Origin: Desulfobacterales bacterium
Lineage (GTDB): Bacteria; Desulfobacterota; Desulfobacteria; Desulfobacterales; Desulfosalsimonadaceae
Reading direction: 5' to 3'
Length of the DNA stretch: 64,000 nucleotides
Assembly: GCA_034520365.1 (NCBI GenBank)
Contig: JAXHNP010000003.1
Span: 620,001-684,000 of the forward strand
In this document: positions 16,605-25,312 of the stretch, one piece after another
Layout of the letters: each line of letters starts with the position of its first letter
Numbering within the stretch: the stretch's first letter is position 1
Translations under genes and position numbers: made by a program
Notes under the pieces: model-generated
Databases searched by the model: none
Told to the model about the DNA's origin: nothing
Seen by the model: only the letters and a program-made list of their open reading frames with translations

Positions 16605-17509
16605 TATTTAAAAGCGTTGAAGATGTTCAGCAAAAACTGGAGGCGGTAGACTATATTCCGTCGCGGGAAATCGCCACGGTGGTCTATCTGGCCGTGGCCG
16701 CCGGCAAACCGATTCTTGTCGAAGGCCCGGCCGGGGCCGGTAAAACCGAACTGGCCCGGGCGCTTTCCCGGTGCCTTAACCGCGATAAAATCCGGCTGCA
16801 GTGCTATGAAGGCCTGGATGAAGCCAAGGCCCTTTATGAATGGGAATATGCCAAGCAGCTGCTCTATACCCAGATGATCAAGGAGAAAATAAACGACCTG
16901 CTCGCAGACACCGGCTCCATTGCCGAAGCCGTGGACCGGATTGCCGAGCAGGAGGACGCCTTCTTTTCAGAACGGTTTCTGCTGGCCCGCCCCCTGCTGC
17001 AGGCCATCACAGCAGAGCATCCGGTGGTGCTCCTGATTGATGAGGTGGATAAATCCGATCCGGAATTCGAGGCCTTTCTGCTGGAGCTGTTGAGCGAATT
17101 CCAGGTCTCCATCCCGGAAATCGGCATCCAAAAAGCCCGGCATATCCCGCTGGTCATACTCACCTCAAACAACTACCGGGATATGAGTGATGCCCTGAAA
17201 CGCCGGTGCATCCATCTCTACATTGATTACCCCCACCGGGAGCTTGAAAAACGAATCATTACTTTAAAAATTCCCGGCATTGAAGAGCGTCTGGTGGACA
17301 AACTGGTGGATACGATCAACCGCATCCGGGATATGGATTTAAAAAAACGCCCCTGCATCTCGGAAACCCTGGACTGGGCGCAGGCCCTGATGATCCTTCA
17401 GGCAAAAGACCTCTCTCCCGAGGTTTTGTCCGACACACTGAACGTGATCTGCAAGTACCAGGCAGACACCAGCCTGGTCCGCGCCCATATGGACAGTCTT
17501 TTTCAATAG
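16601..17509 (+). CDS. MoxR-family AAA+ ATPase
   Basis: A 302-aa AAA+ protein. Walker A is GPAGAGKTELARAL (about residues 44-57), Walker B is VVLLIDEVDKSDPEFEAFLL, and sensor 1 lies in PLVILTSNNYRDMSDALKRR, all typical of MoxR. MoxR ATPases act as chaperones that insert cofactors into or assemble complexes with a partner VWA protein, here the next gene. Start ATG 16601 overlaps the aldolase stop as ATGA. A CoxD-like role in metal-cofactor maturation is possible, but no CO dehydrogenase genes are in view. Confidence 0.9.
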   Translation: MIFKSVEDVQQKLEAVDYIPSREIATVVYLAVAAGKPILVEGPAGAGKTELARALSRCLNRDKIRLQCYEGLDEAKALYEWEYAKQLLYTQMIKEKINDLLADTGSIAEAVDRIAEQEDAFFSERFLLARPLLQAITAEHPVVLLIDEVDKSDPEFEAFLLELLSEFQVSIPEIGIQKARHIPLVILTSNNYRDMSDALKRRCIHLYIDYPHRELEKRIITLKIPGIEERLVDKLVDTINRIRDMDLKKRPCISETLDWAQALMILQAKDLSPEVLSDTLNVICKYQADTSLVRAHMDSLFQ

Positions 17510-17517
17510 TTTTTGCC

Positions 17518-18912
17518 ATGCTGGATCTGGTCTTAAAATTTGCTGCGGCCTGCCGGGAGGCGGATCTTCGGGTATCCACCGCGGAACTTATCGACTGCAC
17601 GAGGCAGCTCGAACTGATCGATGTGCTGGATGAAAACCAGTTCAAAGCCGCCCTGCGGACCAATTTCGCCAAAAGCCGGCGGGAGCAGAAGAACTTTGAC
17701 CGGCTCTATCACCTGTTTTTCCATGAAATGCGCCAGGATTTAAAAGCTGATCCCGAACACCCGGAGGATGGGCTTTTATCCAAAGATTTGACCGAACTGC
17801 TGGATCATATGACCGAACGTACGGCAGACAATCCGCTGGATCAGGCGATCATGGATTTTCTGGCCGGCGATCCCATTGCTTATTTAAAAGAAATCCAGCG
17901 GGTGGAAAACCAGACCGAAGCCCCCCGCCAGCGGCTGAAATCCAACCTGGGCCAGCTGTCAAGCCGCCTTGAAATCATGCTCCGCCTGAACAAGGCCAGG
18001 GGGCAGATCCGCGAACTGTTGAAGGAAGATCCGGATACGTCGCCATCCACCCGGCGCAGACAGGCGATTGATCATCTGAACCAGCGCTTAAACACCGCCA
18101 ACCGAATGCTGACCGAGGATACCAAACCTTACAACGAAGCCCTGCAGCAGATAAAAACCCATGATATCCACTATGCGGACCTTGGCGAAAAGCCGTTCGG
18201 CTCCCTCACCGCCGCTGAAATTCAGGATATGCGCGACGGCATCGAGCAGCTCGTCCGGAGATTAAAGGATGCGGCCACCCGGCGGTATGCCTCGCGGAAC
18301 AAAGGCATCCTGGATGTCAAAAAAACGCTTCGCTATGCCGGCCGGTTTCAGGGCGTGCCGATTGAGCTCAAATTCAAAAACCGGCCCCTTCGGAAGGCCA
18401 AAATCGTTACCCTATGCGATGTTTCCGGGTCGGTCTGGTCCGCGGCCCGGTTTATGCTCAATATGATCTATTCCCTGCAGGACTGCTTCAGTGACGTAAA
18501 AAGCTTCGCCTTTGTCTGCTTTCCCACCAATATTACCGATATTTTCGAAAAAAATGAGGTCAACCGGGCCATTGAAAAGGTCATGACCGACACGGACATC
18601 CCCTTTGATTCGCTCACCGATTACGGGGAAGTGTTTCACCAGTTCCACCGCGACCATCTGCACATTTTAAACAAGCGGACCACGCTGATTATTGTGGGCG
18701 ACGGCCGCTCCAATTACCACAATCCCCGGGAAAAGCTGCTGGAAGAGATGCGGGCCAAATGCCGCCGCGTAATCTGGCTGAATCCCGAACCCGAGGAGTT
18801 CTGGGGCACCGGCGACAGCGAAATGCAGACCTACAAGGCTTACTGCCATGAGGTCCGCGCCTGCCGGAACCTTAATCAGCTGATCGATTTTATCGAGGAT
18901 TTAGTTTTATAA
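17518..18912 (+). CDS. VWA domain protein, CoxE-like
   Basis: A 464-aa protein ending in a von Willebrand A domain (~290-464) with the MIDAS motif DVSGSVWSAARF and the second site SLTDYGEVFHQF / LIIVGDGRSNYHNP. The N-terminal ~280 residues are helical and charged, as in CoxE/YehP-like partners of MoxR ATPases. Eight bases separate it from the MoxR gene. Together the pair probably forms a metal-dependent chaperone complex. The aldolase upstream is the only candidate client in the operon. Confidence 0.88.
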   Translation: MLDLVLKFAAACREADLRVSTAELIDCTRQLELIDVLDENQFKAALRTNFAKSRREQKNFDRLYHLFFHEMRQDLKADPEHPEDGLLSKDLTELLDHMTERTADNPLDQAIMDFLAGDPIAYLKEIQRVENQTEAPRQRLKSNLGQLSSRLEIMLRLNKARGQIRELLKEDPDTSPSTRRRQAIDHLNQRLNTANRMLTEDTKPYNEALQQIKTHDIHYADLGEKPFGSLTAAEIQDMRDGIEQLVRRLKDAATRRYASRNKGILDVKKTLRYAGRFQGVPIELKFKNRPLRKAKIVTLCDVSGSVWSAARFMLNMIYSLQDCFSDVKSFAFVCFPTNITDIFEKNEVNRAIEKVMTDTDIPFDSLTDYGEVFHQFHRDHLHILNKRTTLIIVGDGRSNYHNPREKLLEEMRAKCRRVIWLNPEPEEFWGTGDSEMQTYKAYCHEVRACRNLNQLIDFIEDLVL

Positions 18913-18959
18913 TATTTTTGAAAAACTAACAGCCGCAAAGTCAGGATGGCAAAGAAAAA

Positions 18960-19070
18960 AGTTCAAGATCAAGGCGCGCAAATCCCGAGGAATGCAGCGT
19001 ACATAGGAGTACGTGAAATTCCGAGGGATGCAGCGCAACGCAGATATTGGACTTTTTGCGAAGCCATCAA
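18960..19070. repeat. Intergenic repeat with near-palindromic AATCCCGAGG / CCGAGGGAT arms
   Basis: Between the VWA and DsrE genes lies GTTCAAGATCAAGGCGCGC, then two similar blocks (CCGAGGAATGCAGCG and CCGAGGGATGCAGCG) around ACATAGGAGTACGTG, then TTTTTGCGAAGCCATC. I recall similar sequences between genes of other Desulfobacterota. No gene is present. Confidence 0.5.
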
Positions 19071-19414
19071 AAGCTGATGATTTCATATCCGTCCGCCCGG
19101 TAACCAGCCATTCCCGGATGGCCGGACATGTCATCCAGCAGAAAAAGCCCCTGGGCTTCGGCGTCCTTCAAGGTGCCCATTTTGTTTGAGCAGGCCCGGC
19201 ACGCGCCGGCCACCAGCCCGCCGTCATTTACCTTCTGCCACAGCTGATGCATCGGGTGCTCCGATTTGGCAAGCTCCGGAATCAGCTGGGTGGCCGAGCC
19301 TTCAATAATGATTTTCGCCTCATTTCCCTTTTCCTTCATATCCAGGGCGTTTAACAGCACATGGATGAAGCACATGGGATCGCCGTTGAATACAAAAAGC
19401 GCAAATTTTGTCAT
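19067..19414 (-). CDS. DsrE-family protein
   Basis: A 115-aa DsrE/TusD-fold protein (FALFVFNGDPMCFIHVLLNA at the N-terminus; GSATQLIPEL; GACRACSNKMGT). The CRAC pair sits at the position where DsrE-like proteins carry the sulfur-accepting Cys. Family members move persulfide sulfur or act as small redox proteins in the cytoplasm. The next genes on this strand face the same way but are separated by 180 bases with no recognisable feature, so it is probably transcribed alone. Confidence 0.85.
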   Translation of the reverse strand: MTKFALFVFNGDPMCFIHVLLNALDMKEKGNEAKIIIEGSATQLIPELAKSEHPMHQLWQKVNDGGLVAGACRACSNKMGTLKDAEAQGLFLLDDMSGHPGMAGYRADGYEIISF

Positions 19415-19595
19415 TTTTAACTCCTGTTGGTTCAGGTATTGGGTATTCTTTATAACGTCTTAATCTTAATCCAAAAAACCGTCACAGCTTCCGGGCAAGC
19501 CCAATATCTGCGTATGGCTGAATTCCTCTGTAATTGCGCGTTATGATCTTAAACTTTTTTCTTATCCATCATCGATTCGACTTCTTAAGAGACCG

Positions 19596-20348
19596 TCATT
19601 TCTGCTTCTTTTCGGAATATCCGGACGGAATTTCGAGATGCCCCGCCGGTGCTTCGGCCTCCTTATAATCCAGGAGTTCAGTGGTGGTGGTTCGCTCTTT
19701 TCCCATGATCTGCTGGGTGGATAGGGTTTTAACCTGAACGCCCTTGATTTTCTTCATCTCCGCCTGAATCTTTTTAAGCCCCTTCTGCATGCCCGGCATG
19801 GCCGCCATCAGGGCGGTATTTAATCGATCATAGAGTTCCTGATCCACGTTTAAATCTTTTGTGGCCCATATCTCATTAACACTCTTACCCATCATTGTAT
19901 CCATCGTCACCCGATACTTTTTGCAGTCCCACCCCCGAATGGTTTGGCTCTCCCCGGTGGCAGTCACCGATACATCCATCTTCATCATATTTTTCATCAT
20001 CCCCTGCATCGCAGCTTTCTCTTCCGGGCTTTGGCCCTTTACAGACTGTTCCATCATCTTATCCATGCCCATGGGCCTTACCTGATATGTATTATCCGTG
20101 TGATCCAATAGGATAATCTTTTCTTCATCAAGGAGCATAATGGTTGATTCCGCCGCCGTATCAGTCCGGATACCCTCTGACGTGATCCAAATCTCCGAGA
20201 CCACATCCGTTGCCGGCTGTTTCTGGCCCATTATGGTGACCGCATCCGTATGCTGCTCCTGTTTCAGATAAACGTCCGCATAACTCGCCTGGGCACCTCC
20301 CAGGGCGATAATTAAAAAAAATATAACTGTTTTGACCAATCGATACAT
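19596..20348 (-). CDS. DUF4412 domain exported protein
   Basis: A 250-aa exported protein: signal peptide MYRLVKTVIFFLIIALGGAQ then ASYADVYLKQ. The body matches the DUF4412 layout (SEIWITSEGIRTDTAAEST; IILLDHTDNTYQVRPMGMDK; GWDCKKYRVTMDTMMGKSVN). It has an unusually Met-rich stretch (KAAMQGMMKNMMKMDV), which could bind metal or reflect a simple helix. Function is unknown; family members are periplasmic or outer-membrane-associated. Start 20348 is preferred over 20375 because AGGAGGC stands 6 bases upstream and the signal peptide begins there. It follows the LOG-like gene by 19 bases, so they may form an operon. Confidence 0.8.
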   Translation of the reverse strand: MYRLVKTVIFFLIIALGGAQASYADVYLKQEQHTDAVTIMGQKQPATDVVSEIWITSEGIRTDTAAESTIMLLDEEKIILLDHTDNTYQVRPMGMDKMMEQSVKGQSPEEKAAMQGMMKNMMKMDVSVTATGESQTIRGWDCKKYRVTMDTMMGKSVNEIWATKDLNVDQELYDRLNTALMAAMPGMQKGLKKIQAEMKKIKGVQVKTLSTQQIMGKERTTTTELLDYKEAEAPAGHLEIPSGYSEKKQK

Positions 20349-20367
20349 GGGCTGCCTCCTTTTCTTT

Positions 20368-20910
20368 TCAATCATTTTTATGTATAAATTTCTCCGTTAA
20401 TCGGGAATAAAGCATTTGGACCGCTGCCTCCGCATCCGGGGCGATATGAATGGGCTGTATTTTTCGGTAATCCAGGCAGCCGTCCACCAGCATATTGCCG
20501 ACAGCCTCCGTGGTATGCCCGGCCGCCGGCACCATAATCACAGGCTTTTTGGATATATAGGCCATGGAAATTTCGACGAGCGTTCCCGCCCCGCCGGCAA
20601 TGGCGATAATGCCGTCCACGGAATGAATCAGCGGCGCCATCTTGCCGAGTTCGCCAAGACCCGTCATGATATGGATGTCAATATATGCCCCAAGATGGAC
20701 ATATGCCGCTTTGCTCTCCGAAGGAATCAAGCCGACGGTCAACCCGCCGGCCTGCTTGGCGCCCTTCATCGCCGCCTCCATCACACCGGTCGAACCGCCG
20801 GTAAACAGCACATCCCCACGGCCGGCAATGAGCTCTCCGGCCCTTTGTGCAATCTGATAGATTTCCGGCGCCAGTCCATCTTCCCAGCTGCCGACCACAC
20901 CAATCTGCAT
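20368..20910 (-). CDS. LOG-like Rossmann protein (TIGR00725 family)
   Basis: A 180-aa protein of the lysine-decarboxylase-like/LOG superfamily. MQIGVVGSWEDGLAPEIYQI opens the Rossmann fold, GGSTGVMEAAMKGAKQAGG is the nucleotide loop, and IIAIAGGAGTLVEISMAYIS carries the GGxGTxxE motif, here preceded by Ala instead of Pro. LOG enzymes release cytokinin-type bases from nucleotides; TIGR00725 members are often annotated as possible molybdenum-cofactor carriers. Start 20910 is chosen because GGAGG lies 10 bases upstream. Confidence 0.85.
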   Translation of the reverse strand: MQIGVVGSWEDGLAPEIYQIAQRAGELIAGRGDVLFTGGSTGVMEAAMKGAKQAGGLTVGLIPSESKAAYVHLGAYIDIHIMTGLGELGKMAPLIHSVDGIIAIAGGAGTLVEISMAYISKKPVIMVPAAGHTTEAVGNMLVDGCLDYRKIQPIHIAPDAEAAVQMLYSRLTEKFIHKND

Positions 20911-20987
20911 ATCTGTTTTTCCTCCGGAGATATAAAAACCGTCTATTTCCATGGATAATCATGATATACATAAACAGCCAGCAAAAT

Positions 20988-21195
20988 CCTAAATTGAGCG
21001 TTCCAAATTTTTAAAAAGGAATTTTTTATATATTTTTAATATGTTGAATTATTTTTTGGATTAAAAATTTGAAACCCTCCGGGATTTTCAATTTTACCGC
21101 ATCTACTGCGTCAAATGATGTCTCGCATAGGCCACTATAGCTCGACATCATTTTCCTTGTATCTGCGGCAAACTTGAAAAATCGCTCAATTTAGG
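20988..21195. repeat. Palindromic element with CCTAAATTGAGCG ends (MITE-like)
   Basis: A 208-bp non-coding element with perfect 13-bp terminal inverted repeats (20988-21000 and 21183-21195). An internal hairpin pairs AAATGATGTC with GACATCATTT around a ~15-base loop. AAAT stands on both outer sides and could be a short duplication, though the area is AT-rich. Related full or partial copies are at 45538-45680, 63472-63520, 31737-31770 and 636-660. It fills the 20911-21236 gap. Confidence 0.8.
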
Positions 21196-21236
21196 AAATT
21201 AAAAAAAAACTTAAAAACCCTTTCCAATGGGCCTCT

Positions 21237-22394
21237 ATGACCAAATTGACAAATATTGAAAATCATTACAGCCGCTTCGGCCGAAACATGGTGGCCGGCC
21301 TGCCGGCACTGACGCATAAGAGGCCGGGGTTCTCGGGTATCTGGCAAAAAATGGCGGCAAATCAGATGTTCGGCCTGTGCCTGCCAAAGGCCTTCGGCGG
21401 ACAGGGCGGAAATTTAAAGGACCTGGCCGGCGCGGCAAGCGCCCTTGTTTCGGCCGGCGGTGACATAGGCATTGCCATGAGCTGGCTGATCCATGAAATC
21501 ATCAGCTGCCGGCTTATCCATGCATTCGGCGACGGCCGCCAAAAAAAGGAAATGCTGCCGGATCTGGCAGCCGGAAAAATGACGGTAAGTCTCGCGGTGT
21601 CTGAACCGGACATCGGGGCCCATCCTAAATACCTGCAAACCGAGGCTTCTTGTGAAAGCGGAATATGGACGCTAACCGGTCAAAAAACCTATATCACAAA
21701 CGGGCCCATATCAGAGCGCTTCATTGTCATGGCCAAAACCGGCGTGACGGACGGTAAAAACCGGTATACCGCCTTTCTGGTGCACAAGGACACCCCGGGG
21801 CTTCATATCCATGATCCGATGGACCTGCCGTTTCTTAAATCCTGCCCGCACGGCGGCATTTCCCTGGAAAACTGCCAGATCAATGAAGCCCCGATCCTTG
21901 GGCCGAAAGATGACGCTTATGAGTCAATGGCCGTGCCGTTTCGAAACATTGAAGATGTTTTGCTGATGAGCCTGGTAAGCGGCGGATTAAATTTTGAGAT
22001 AGACCGGCTCGGGCAAACCATTGGCCACCACCAGGACCTTCATGAAAACAAAGACATCTTGTTTAAATTGGGGCACCTAAAATGCCAGACAGATGGGATG
22101 AATGCCCTTGCGGACAGGACGGCAGAAATATTTCTCGAAAATGAAAAGGATATGCGGCTAAGCAGCCTGCCGAGTTTTCTGCGCAGCCAGGCAAAAGAAT
22201 TTCAACGGCAAATAAAAGAATTGACAGCGGATTTAGCGGGCTTTGCGGATCTGGCGGAACTGCCCATCGCCCGCGATATTGACGGCCTGCTCACCATCGG
22301 CCGGCAGGCCGCGCAAAACCGTATGATTAAAATGGGAGAAAAATTCGCTTCAGATGTCAAACAAGAACCTAAATCCGGCCGCCGCTCCACCTGA
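21237..22394 (+). CDS. Acyl-CoA dehydrogenase family protein (divergent C-terminus)
   Basis: A 385-aa flavoprotein. The N-terminal helical and middle beta domains are clear: MFGLCLPKAFGGQGGNLKDL, SLAVSEPDIGAHPKYLQT, WTLTGQKTYITNGPISERF, and TAFLVHKDTPGLHI. The C-terminal domain is divergent and lacks the PVERLxRDxR / IYEGT-type segment seen in the enzyme at 26194-28044, so the catalytic base is not identifiable. It could be an unusual dehydrogenase or a non-catalytic homologue. Its last 26 bases overlap the convergent nadK gene. No strong ribosome site is visible. Confidence 0.8.
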   Translation: MTKLTNIENHYSRFGRNMVAGLPALTHKRPGFSGIWQKMAANQMFGLCLPKAFGGQGGNLKDLAGAASALVSAGGDIGIAMSWLIHEIISCRLIHAFGDGRQKKEMLPDLAAGKMTVSLAVSEPDIGAHPKYLQTEASCESGIWTLTGQKTYITNGPISERFIVMAKTGVTDGKNRYTAFLVHKDTPGLHIHDPMDLPFLKSCPHGGISLENCQINEAPILGPKDDAYESMAVPFRNIEDVLLMSLVSGGLNFEIDRLGQTIGHHQDLHENKDILFKLGHLKCQTDGMNALADRTAEIFLENEKDMRLSSLPSFLRSQAKEFQRQIKELTADLAGFADLAELPIARDIDGLLTIGRQAAQNRMIKMGEKFASDVKQEPKSGRRST

Positions 22395-23229
22395 GCTTCG
22401 CCTTCAAAATATCAAAATAATTCTGGCCCGGAAAAGAAATGATATTTACCGGATGCGGGCTCTTGGCGATGTGGATCACATCCTGGTCATCAATGGCAAG
22501 CCCCACCTGACCGTCAAAAGTCAGCACAATATCGGAGGTTTTCTCCCCCAGCCGAAGTTTTATTTTATCATCATTGGGCACAATCATGCAGCGGTTGGTC
22601 AGGGTAAAGGGGCAGATCGGGGTGATAATGGTGCCCTGGACCGCCGGATGGATGACCGGCCCGCCGGCAGCCAGGGAATAGGCGGTGGATCCGGTGGGCG
22701 TGGCAATAATCAGCCCATCGCTTTTATAGGTGGTTAAATAATGGTCATTTATATAGGTTTCAATGTTGGCCAGCCGGGCGAGCGCCCCTTTGTTTATGAC
22801 CACATCGTTTAAAACACTCTCACTGGCGATTGCCTCCCCGTTTCGAAAAACATCAACATGAAGCCGGCACCTTTGGTCAAGGCTATATTCATTCTTTAAA
22901 ATCTTCTCAGCCGCATCATATAATTCCTCTTCCACGGTTTCCGCAAGAAATCCGATATCCCCGAACTTTACACCGATCAACGGTACCGCCTGTTCCCCCA
23001 CCCACCTGGAGGCGCTTAAAAAGGTGCCGTCCCCGCCGAGCACAAAGACGCAATCCATACCCGCCGGCGCGCCGTTTTTAGCGACCGGTTCCTTGTCTTC
23101 CCGGTATTCCGGGAAAAAGGTTTCTTTCCGGATGACACCAATGCCTTTACCTGAGAGCCACTGCTCGAATTCATCCGCCTTTTTAAGGGCCCTGTTATCC
23201 TTTTTTACGTATAACCCGATCCGCTTCAC
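22369..23229 (-). CDS. nadK: NAD kinase
   Basis: A 286-aa ATP-NAD kinase that makes NADP from NAD. The catalytic GGDGT motif is at residues 65-69 (VFVLGGDGTFL). Further signatures are IGVKFGDIGFLAE, SVLNDVVINKGAL, and DGLIIATPTGSTAYSLAAGG. Length is normal (~290 aa). The 3' end overlaps the acyl-CoA dehydrogenase gene tail to tail by 26 bases. AT-rich sequence upstream (23230-23427) holds no gene and separates it from the divergent secreted-protein gene. Confidence 0.95.
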   Translation of the reverse strand: MKRIGLYVKKDNRALKKADEFEQWLSGKGIGVIRKETFFPEYREDKEPVAKNGAPAGMDCVFVLGGDGTFLSASRWVGEQAVPLIGVKFGDIGFLAETVEEELYDAAEKILKNEYSLDQRCRLHVDVFRNGEAIASESVLNDVVINKGALARLANIETYINDHYLTTYKSDGLIIATPTGSTAYSLAAGGPVIHPAVQGTIITPICPFTLTNRCMIVPNDDKIKLRLGEKTSDIVLTFDGQVGLAIDDQDVIHIAKSPHPVNIISFPGQNYFDILKAKLRWSGGRI

Positions 23230-23427
23230 ACGCCGAACCCCTCATGCTTAATTCGTCTTAAATTTATAATACTCTCCAAAGCTTTAAAAATTGCAGTTTA
23301 ACGCCTACAATATATGCCGGCAAGATTTTTTCGCCAAGCCATATTTTTATTTTCCTTGACTGCGATAATAAATTCTCCTAATTTATATGTATTAAATATT
23401 TTTTAATACCCTAAACAAGGTTTAAAT

Positions 23428-24129
23428 ATGCGACGTTATTTCATCCATGTAACACTCATTCTTTCCCTTGCATTGATTCTATCGCCCCGGGCTGGCTTCT
23501 GTGAGCTTGAAGTCATGACGGATGCGGAGCTCTCCGCGGTATACGCCGGAGCCTTCGGAACCAACCACCCGATTACCGGTTTTTCAAATTTTATCATTGA
23601 TGATCTTGACGGCGACAATTTGGAGGATGACACCCTGGCTATTTTCAACATCTACACCACCACTTACATGGAAATAGACTCCCTTAAACTCGGGTATCAT
23701 GATGAATACGACTACAAAAACCCCAGCCCCACCGCCGGTTGGGATCAAAACTGGGAGAATATCCAAATTGGCGGGGATTACGAGGACCCGAGTCAGGACT
23801 TCCAGGGCAGGGAGTATTACCTGCGGGCGGATTTTCAAAACATTGGTGAACCTGAAAATCGTACCTTAGAAGCCATCGCCTTTGGCGCCAATGATGTTTC
23901 AGGTGAAATTTACGCCAACTTTATCAGCTTCAGCGGCTATATTGACAATTCAGATGACAACTCGCCGGAATATAACGGCCACCGGATGAACCTGGGCAAC
24001 GCCACCATCACCGCCGGGAATTTAGACGGCGGTGACGATGCCTCGGAATTTGAAATTTCTCTGTCTCTGGACGGCTACGACAAGGGCTACTGGGTAAAAT
24101 TTTCAGAGGCCACCGTGACTCCTGATTGA
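23428..24129 (+). CDS. Secreted hypothetical protein, 233 aa
   Basis: An exported acidic protein with a clear signal peptide (IHVTLILSLALILSPRAGFC, then ELEVMTDAELSAVYAG). The segment DAELSAVYAGAFG resembles the short motif after the signal peptide of DUF6160-type surface proteins. The mature part is rich in Asp/Asn/Tyr and predicted beta structure (DDLDGDNLEDDTLAIFNIYT; NLDGGDDASEFEISLSLDGY), suggesting a surface or matrix protein. A Cys at the end of the signal peptide (FCEL) could also be a lipoprotein site, but the lipobox is poor. A terminator follows. Confidence 0.65.
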   Translation: MRRYFIHVTLILSLALILSPRAGFCELEVMTDAELSAVYAGAFGTNHPITGFSNFIIDDLDGDNLEDDTLAIFNIYTTTYMEIDSLKLGYHDEYDYKNPSPTAGWDQNWENIQIGGDYEDPSQDFQGREYYLRADFQNIGEPENRTLEAIAFGANDVSGEIYANFISFSGYIDNSDDNSPEYNGHRMNLGNATITAGNLDGGDDASEFEISLSLDGYDKGYWVKFSEATVTPD

Positions 24130-24155
24130 TAAAAACCAATTTAGCGTTAGTATTT

Positions 24156-24196
24156 AAGCCGGGGAGCACAAATGTGTTTTCCGGCTTTTTGTTTTT
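24156..24196 (+). terminator. Rho-independent terminator after the secreted protein
   Basis: AAGCCGG pairs with CCGGCTT, with an inner GGGAGCACA / TGTGTTTTCC-type extension, followed by TTTTTGTTTTTT. Confidence 0.85.
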
Positions 24197-24286
24197 TAAG
24201 GAACTGCTCGCACTCAGTTAATACATAACTATATAAATCAATTCGCAATTTAAATGCTTTAAAAAACATCAAAACAGGAGGCAGAG

Positions 24287-25141
24287 ATGAAAAAACAGGA
24301 ACTGATTCAAATGTTAAACAATGACATGGCCGAGGAGCACGCCGCCATCATCCGCTACCTGGTACACAGCTATCTGGAGGGGGAGGACACCCCCATCGGC
24401 GCCAAACTCCTCTCCCGGTCACGCGAGGAAATGTGGCACATGCACTGGCTGGGTATGGTTGTCGGGGATTTAGGGGGCATGCCCAATCTGATCCCGGCCA
24501 AATATCCCTTTGATCCCACCAATCGAAAAACCATTTTCAAATCCTATGTGGATTATGAGACCAACCTGGTGCCCCACTACAAGGCAGAGGCGGAAAAAGT
24601 GGATGACCCCCACATCAAGCGGGTGCTGATGCGCGAGGGCTGGGAGTCTGACATGCATGCGGAAAAATTTCAAAAAATGCATGACAAACTGTCACCCGCG
24701 GATGCAGAGGGGCTTCCCGGCGAGGAAAATGAACTGCCCGAGCAATTTGTCGAGACCCTTCAGCAGCTTGTTGAAACCAAATACAATCAGATGCTCCAGA
24801 GCCTGCACAATGCCTGGACCTTCCAGAAAAGCGGCCTATCCGCATGGCAGATCATGGATTTTTCCTATACCAAGATGAAACAGCTCGCCCATCTTGCCGA
24901 AGAAGTGGCGGAAAACGGCTTTGAGCCAAGACTCAAGACCCAAGGGGCGATCCAGCCGGCGGACATCGGCAAAGCGCTTCAACACGCGCTGGAAAGCGTC
25001 CGGGAAACCAAGGATCGCCACATAGCCCTTAAAAACGACCCGGAAGCCCAGAAGCACGGAGGGCTCATGTCCAACCTGGATCTTTCCATCAACCAGGAAA
25101 CCTATATAGCCGAAGAAATTGAAGGCTGGCTGAAAAAATAG
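24287..25141 (+). CDS. Ferritin-like domain protein
   Basis: A 284-aa helical protein with a ferritin-like di-iron domain in the first ~130 residues. NDMAEEHAAIIRYLVHSYLE gives the first Glu pair with E-x6-Y, SREEMWHMHWLG gives the E-x2-H-type motif of helix 2, and REGWESDMHAEKFQKMHDKL a later E/H set. The second half is helical with QLVETKYNQMLQSLHNAWTF and IMDFSYTKMKQLAHLAEEVA, perhaps a second, degenerate bundle. It probably binds iron and protects against peroxide or oxygen, which suits an anaerobe. AGGAGGCAG precedes the ATG. Confidence 0.82.
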   Translation: MKKQELIQMLNNDMAEEHAAIIRYLVHSYLEGEDTPIGAKLLSRSREEMWHMHWLGMVVGDLGGMPNLIPAKYPFDPTNRKTIFKSYVDYETNLVPHYKAEAEKVDDPHIKRVLMREGWESDMHAEKFQKMHDKLSPADAEGLPGEENELPEQFVETLQQLVETKYNQMLQSLHNAWTFQKSGLSAWQIMDFSYTKMKQLAHLAEEVAENGFEPRLKTQGAIQPADIGKALQHALESVRETKDRHIALKNDPEAQKHGGLMSNLDLSINQETYIAEEIEGWLKK

Positions 25142-25228
25142 TTGAAAGATCCCCCCGGGAATGAGCCTAAAAGGAACTTTTGTTGCGTACTTGAAGGCAC
25201 TAAAGGAAAAAGGGGAATATAGATTTCA

Positions 25229-25290
25229 GGTGTCAGGTTTCAGGGAAAACGATAAACCTATACTGAAACCTGAACACTGAAACCTCGAAC
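25229..25290. repeat. Inverted GTTTCAGG / CCTGAAAC simple repeat
   Basis: CAGGTGTCAGGTTTCAGG pairs imperfectly with CTGAAACCTGAACACTG; a stem-loop of simple-sequence character in the gap between the ferritin-like gene and the FBPase remnant. Confidence 0.5.
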
Positions 25291-25312
25291 CCTTCTCTAC
25301 TGCTTCTCCCCC

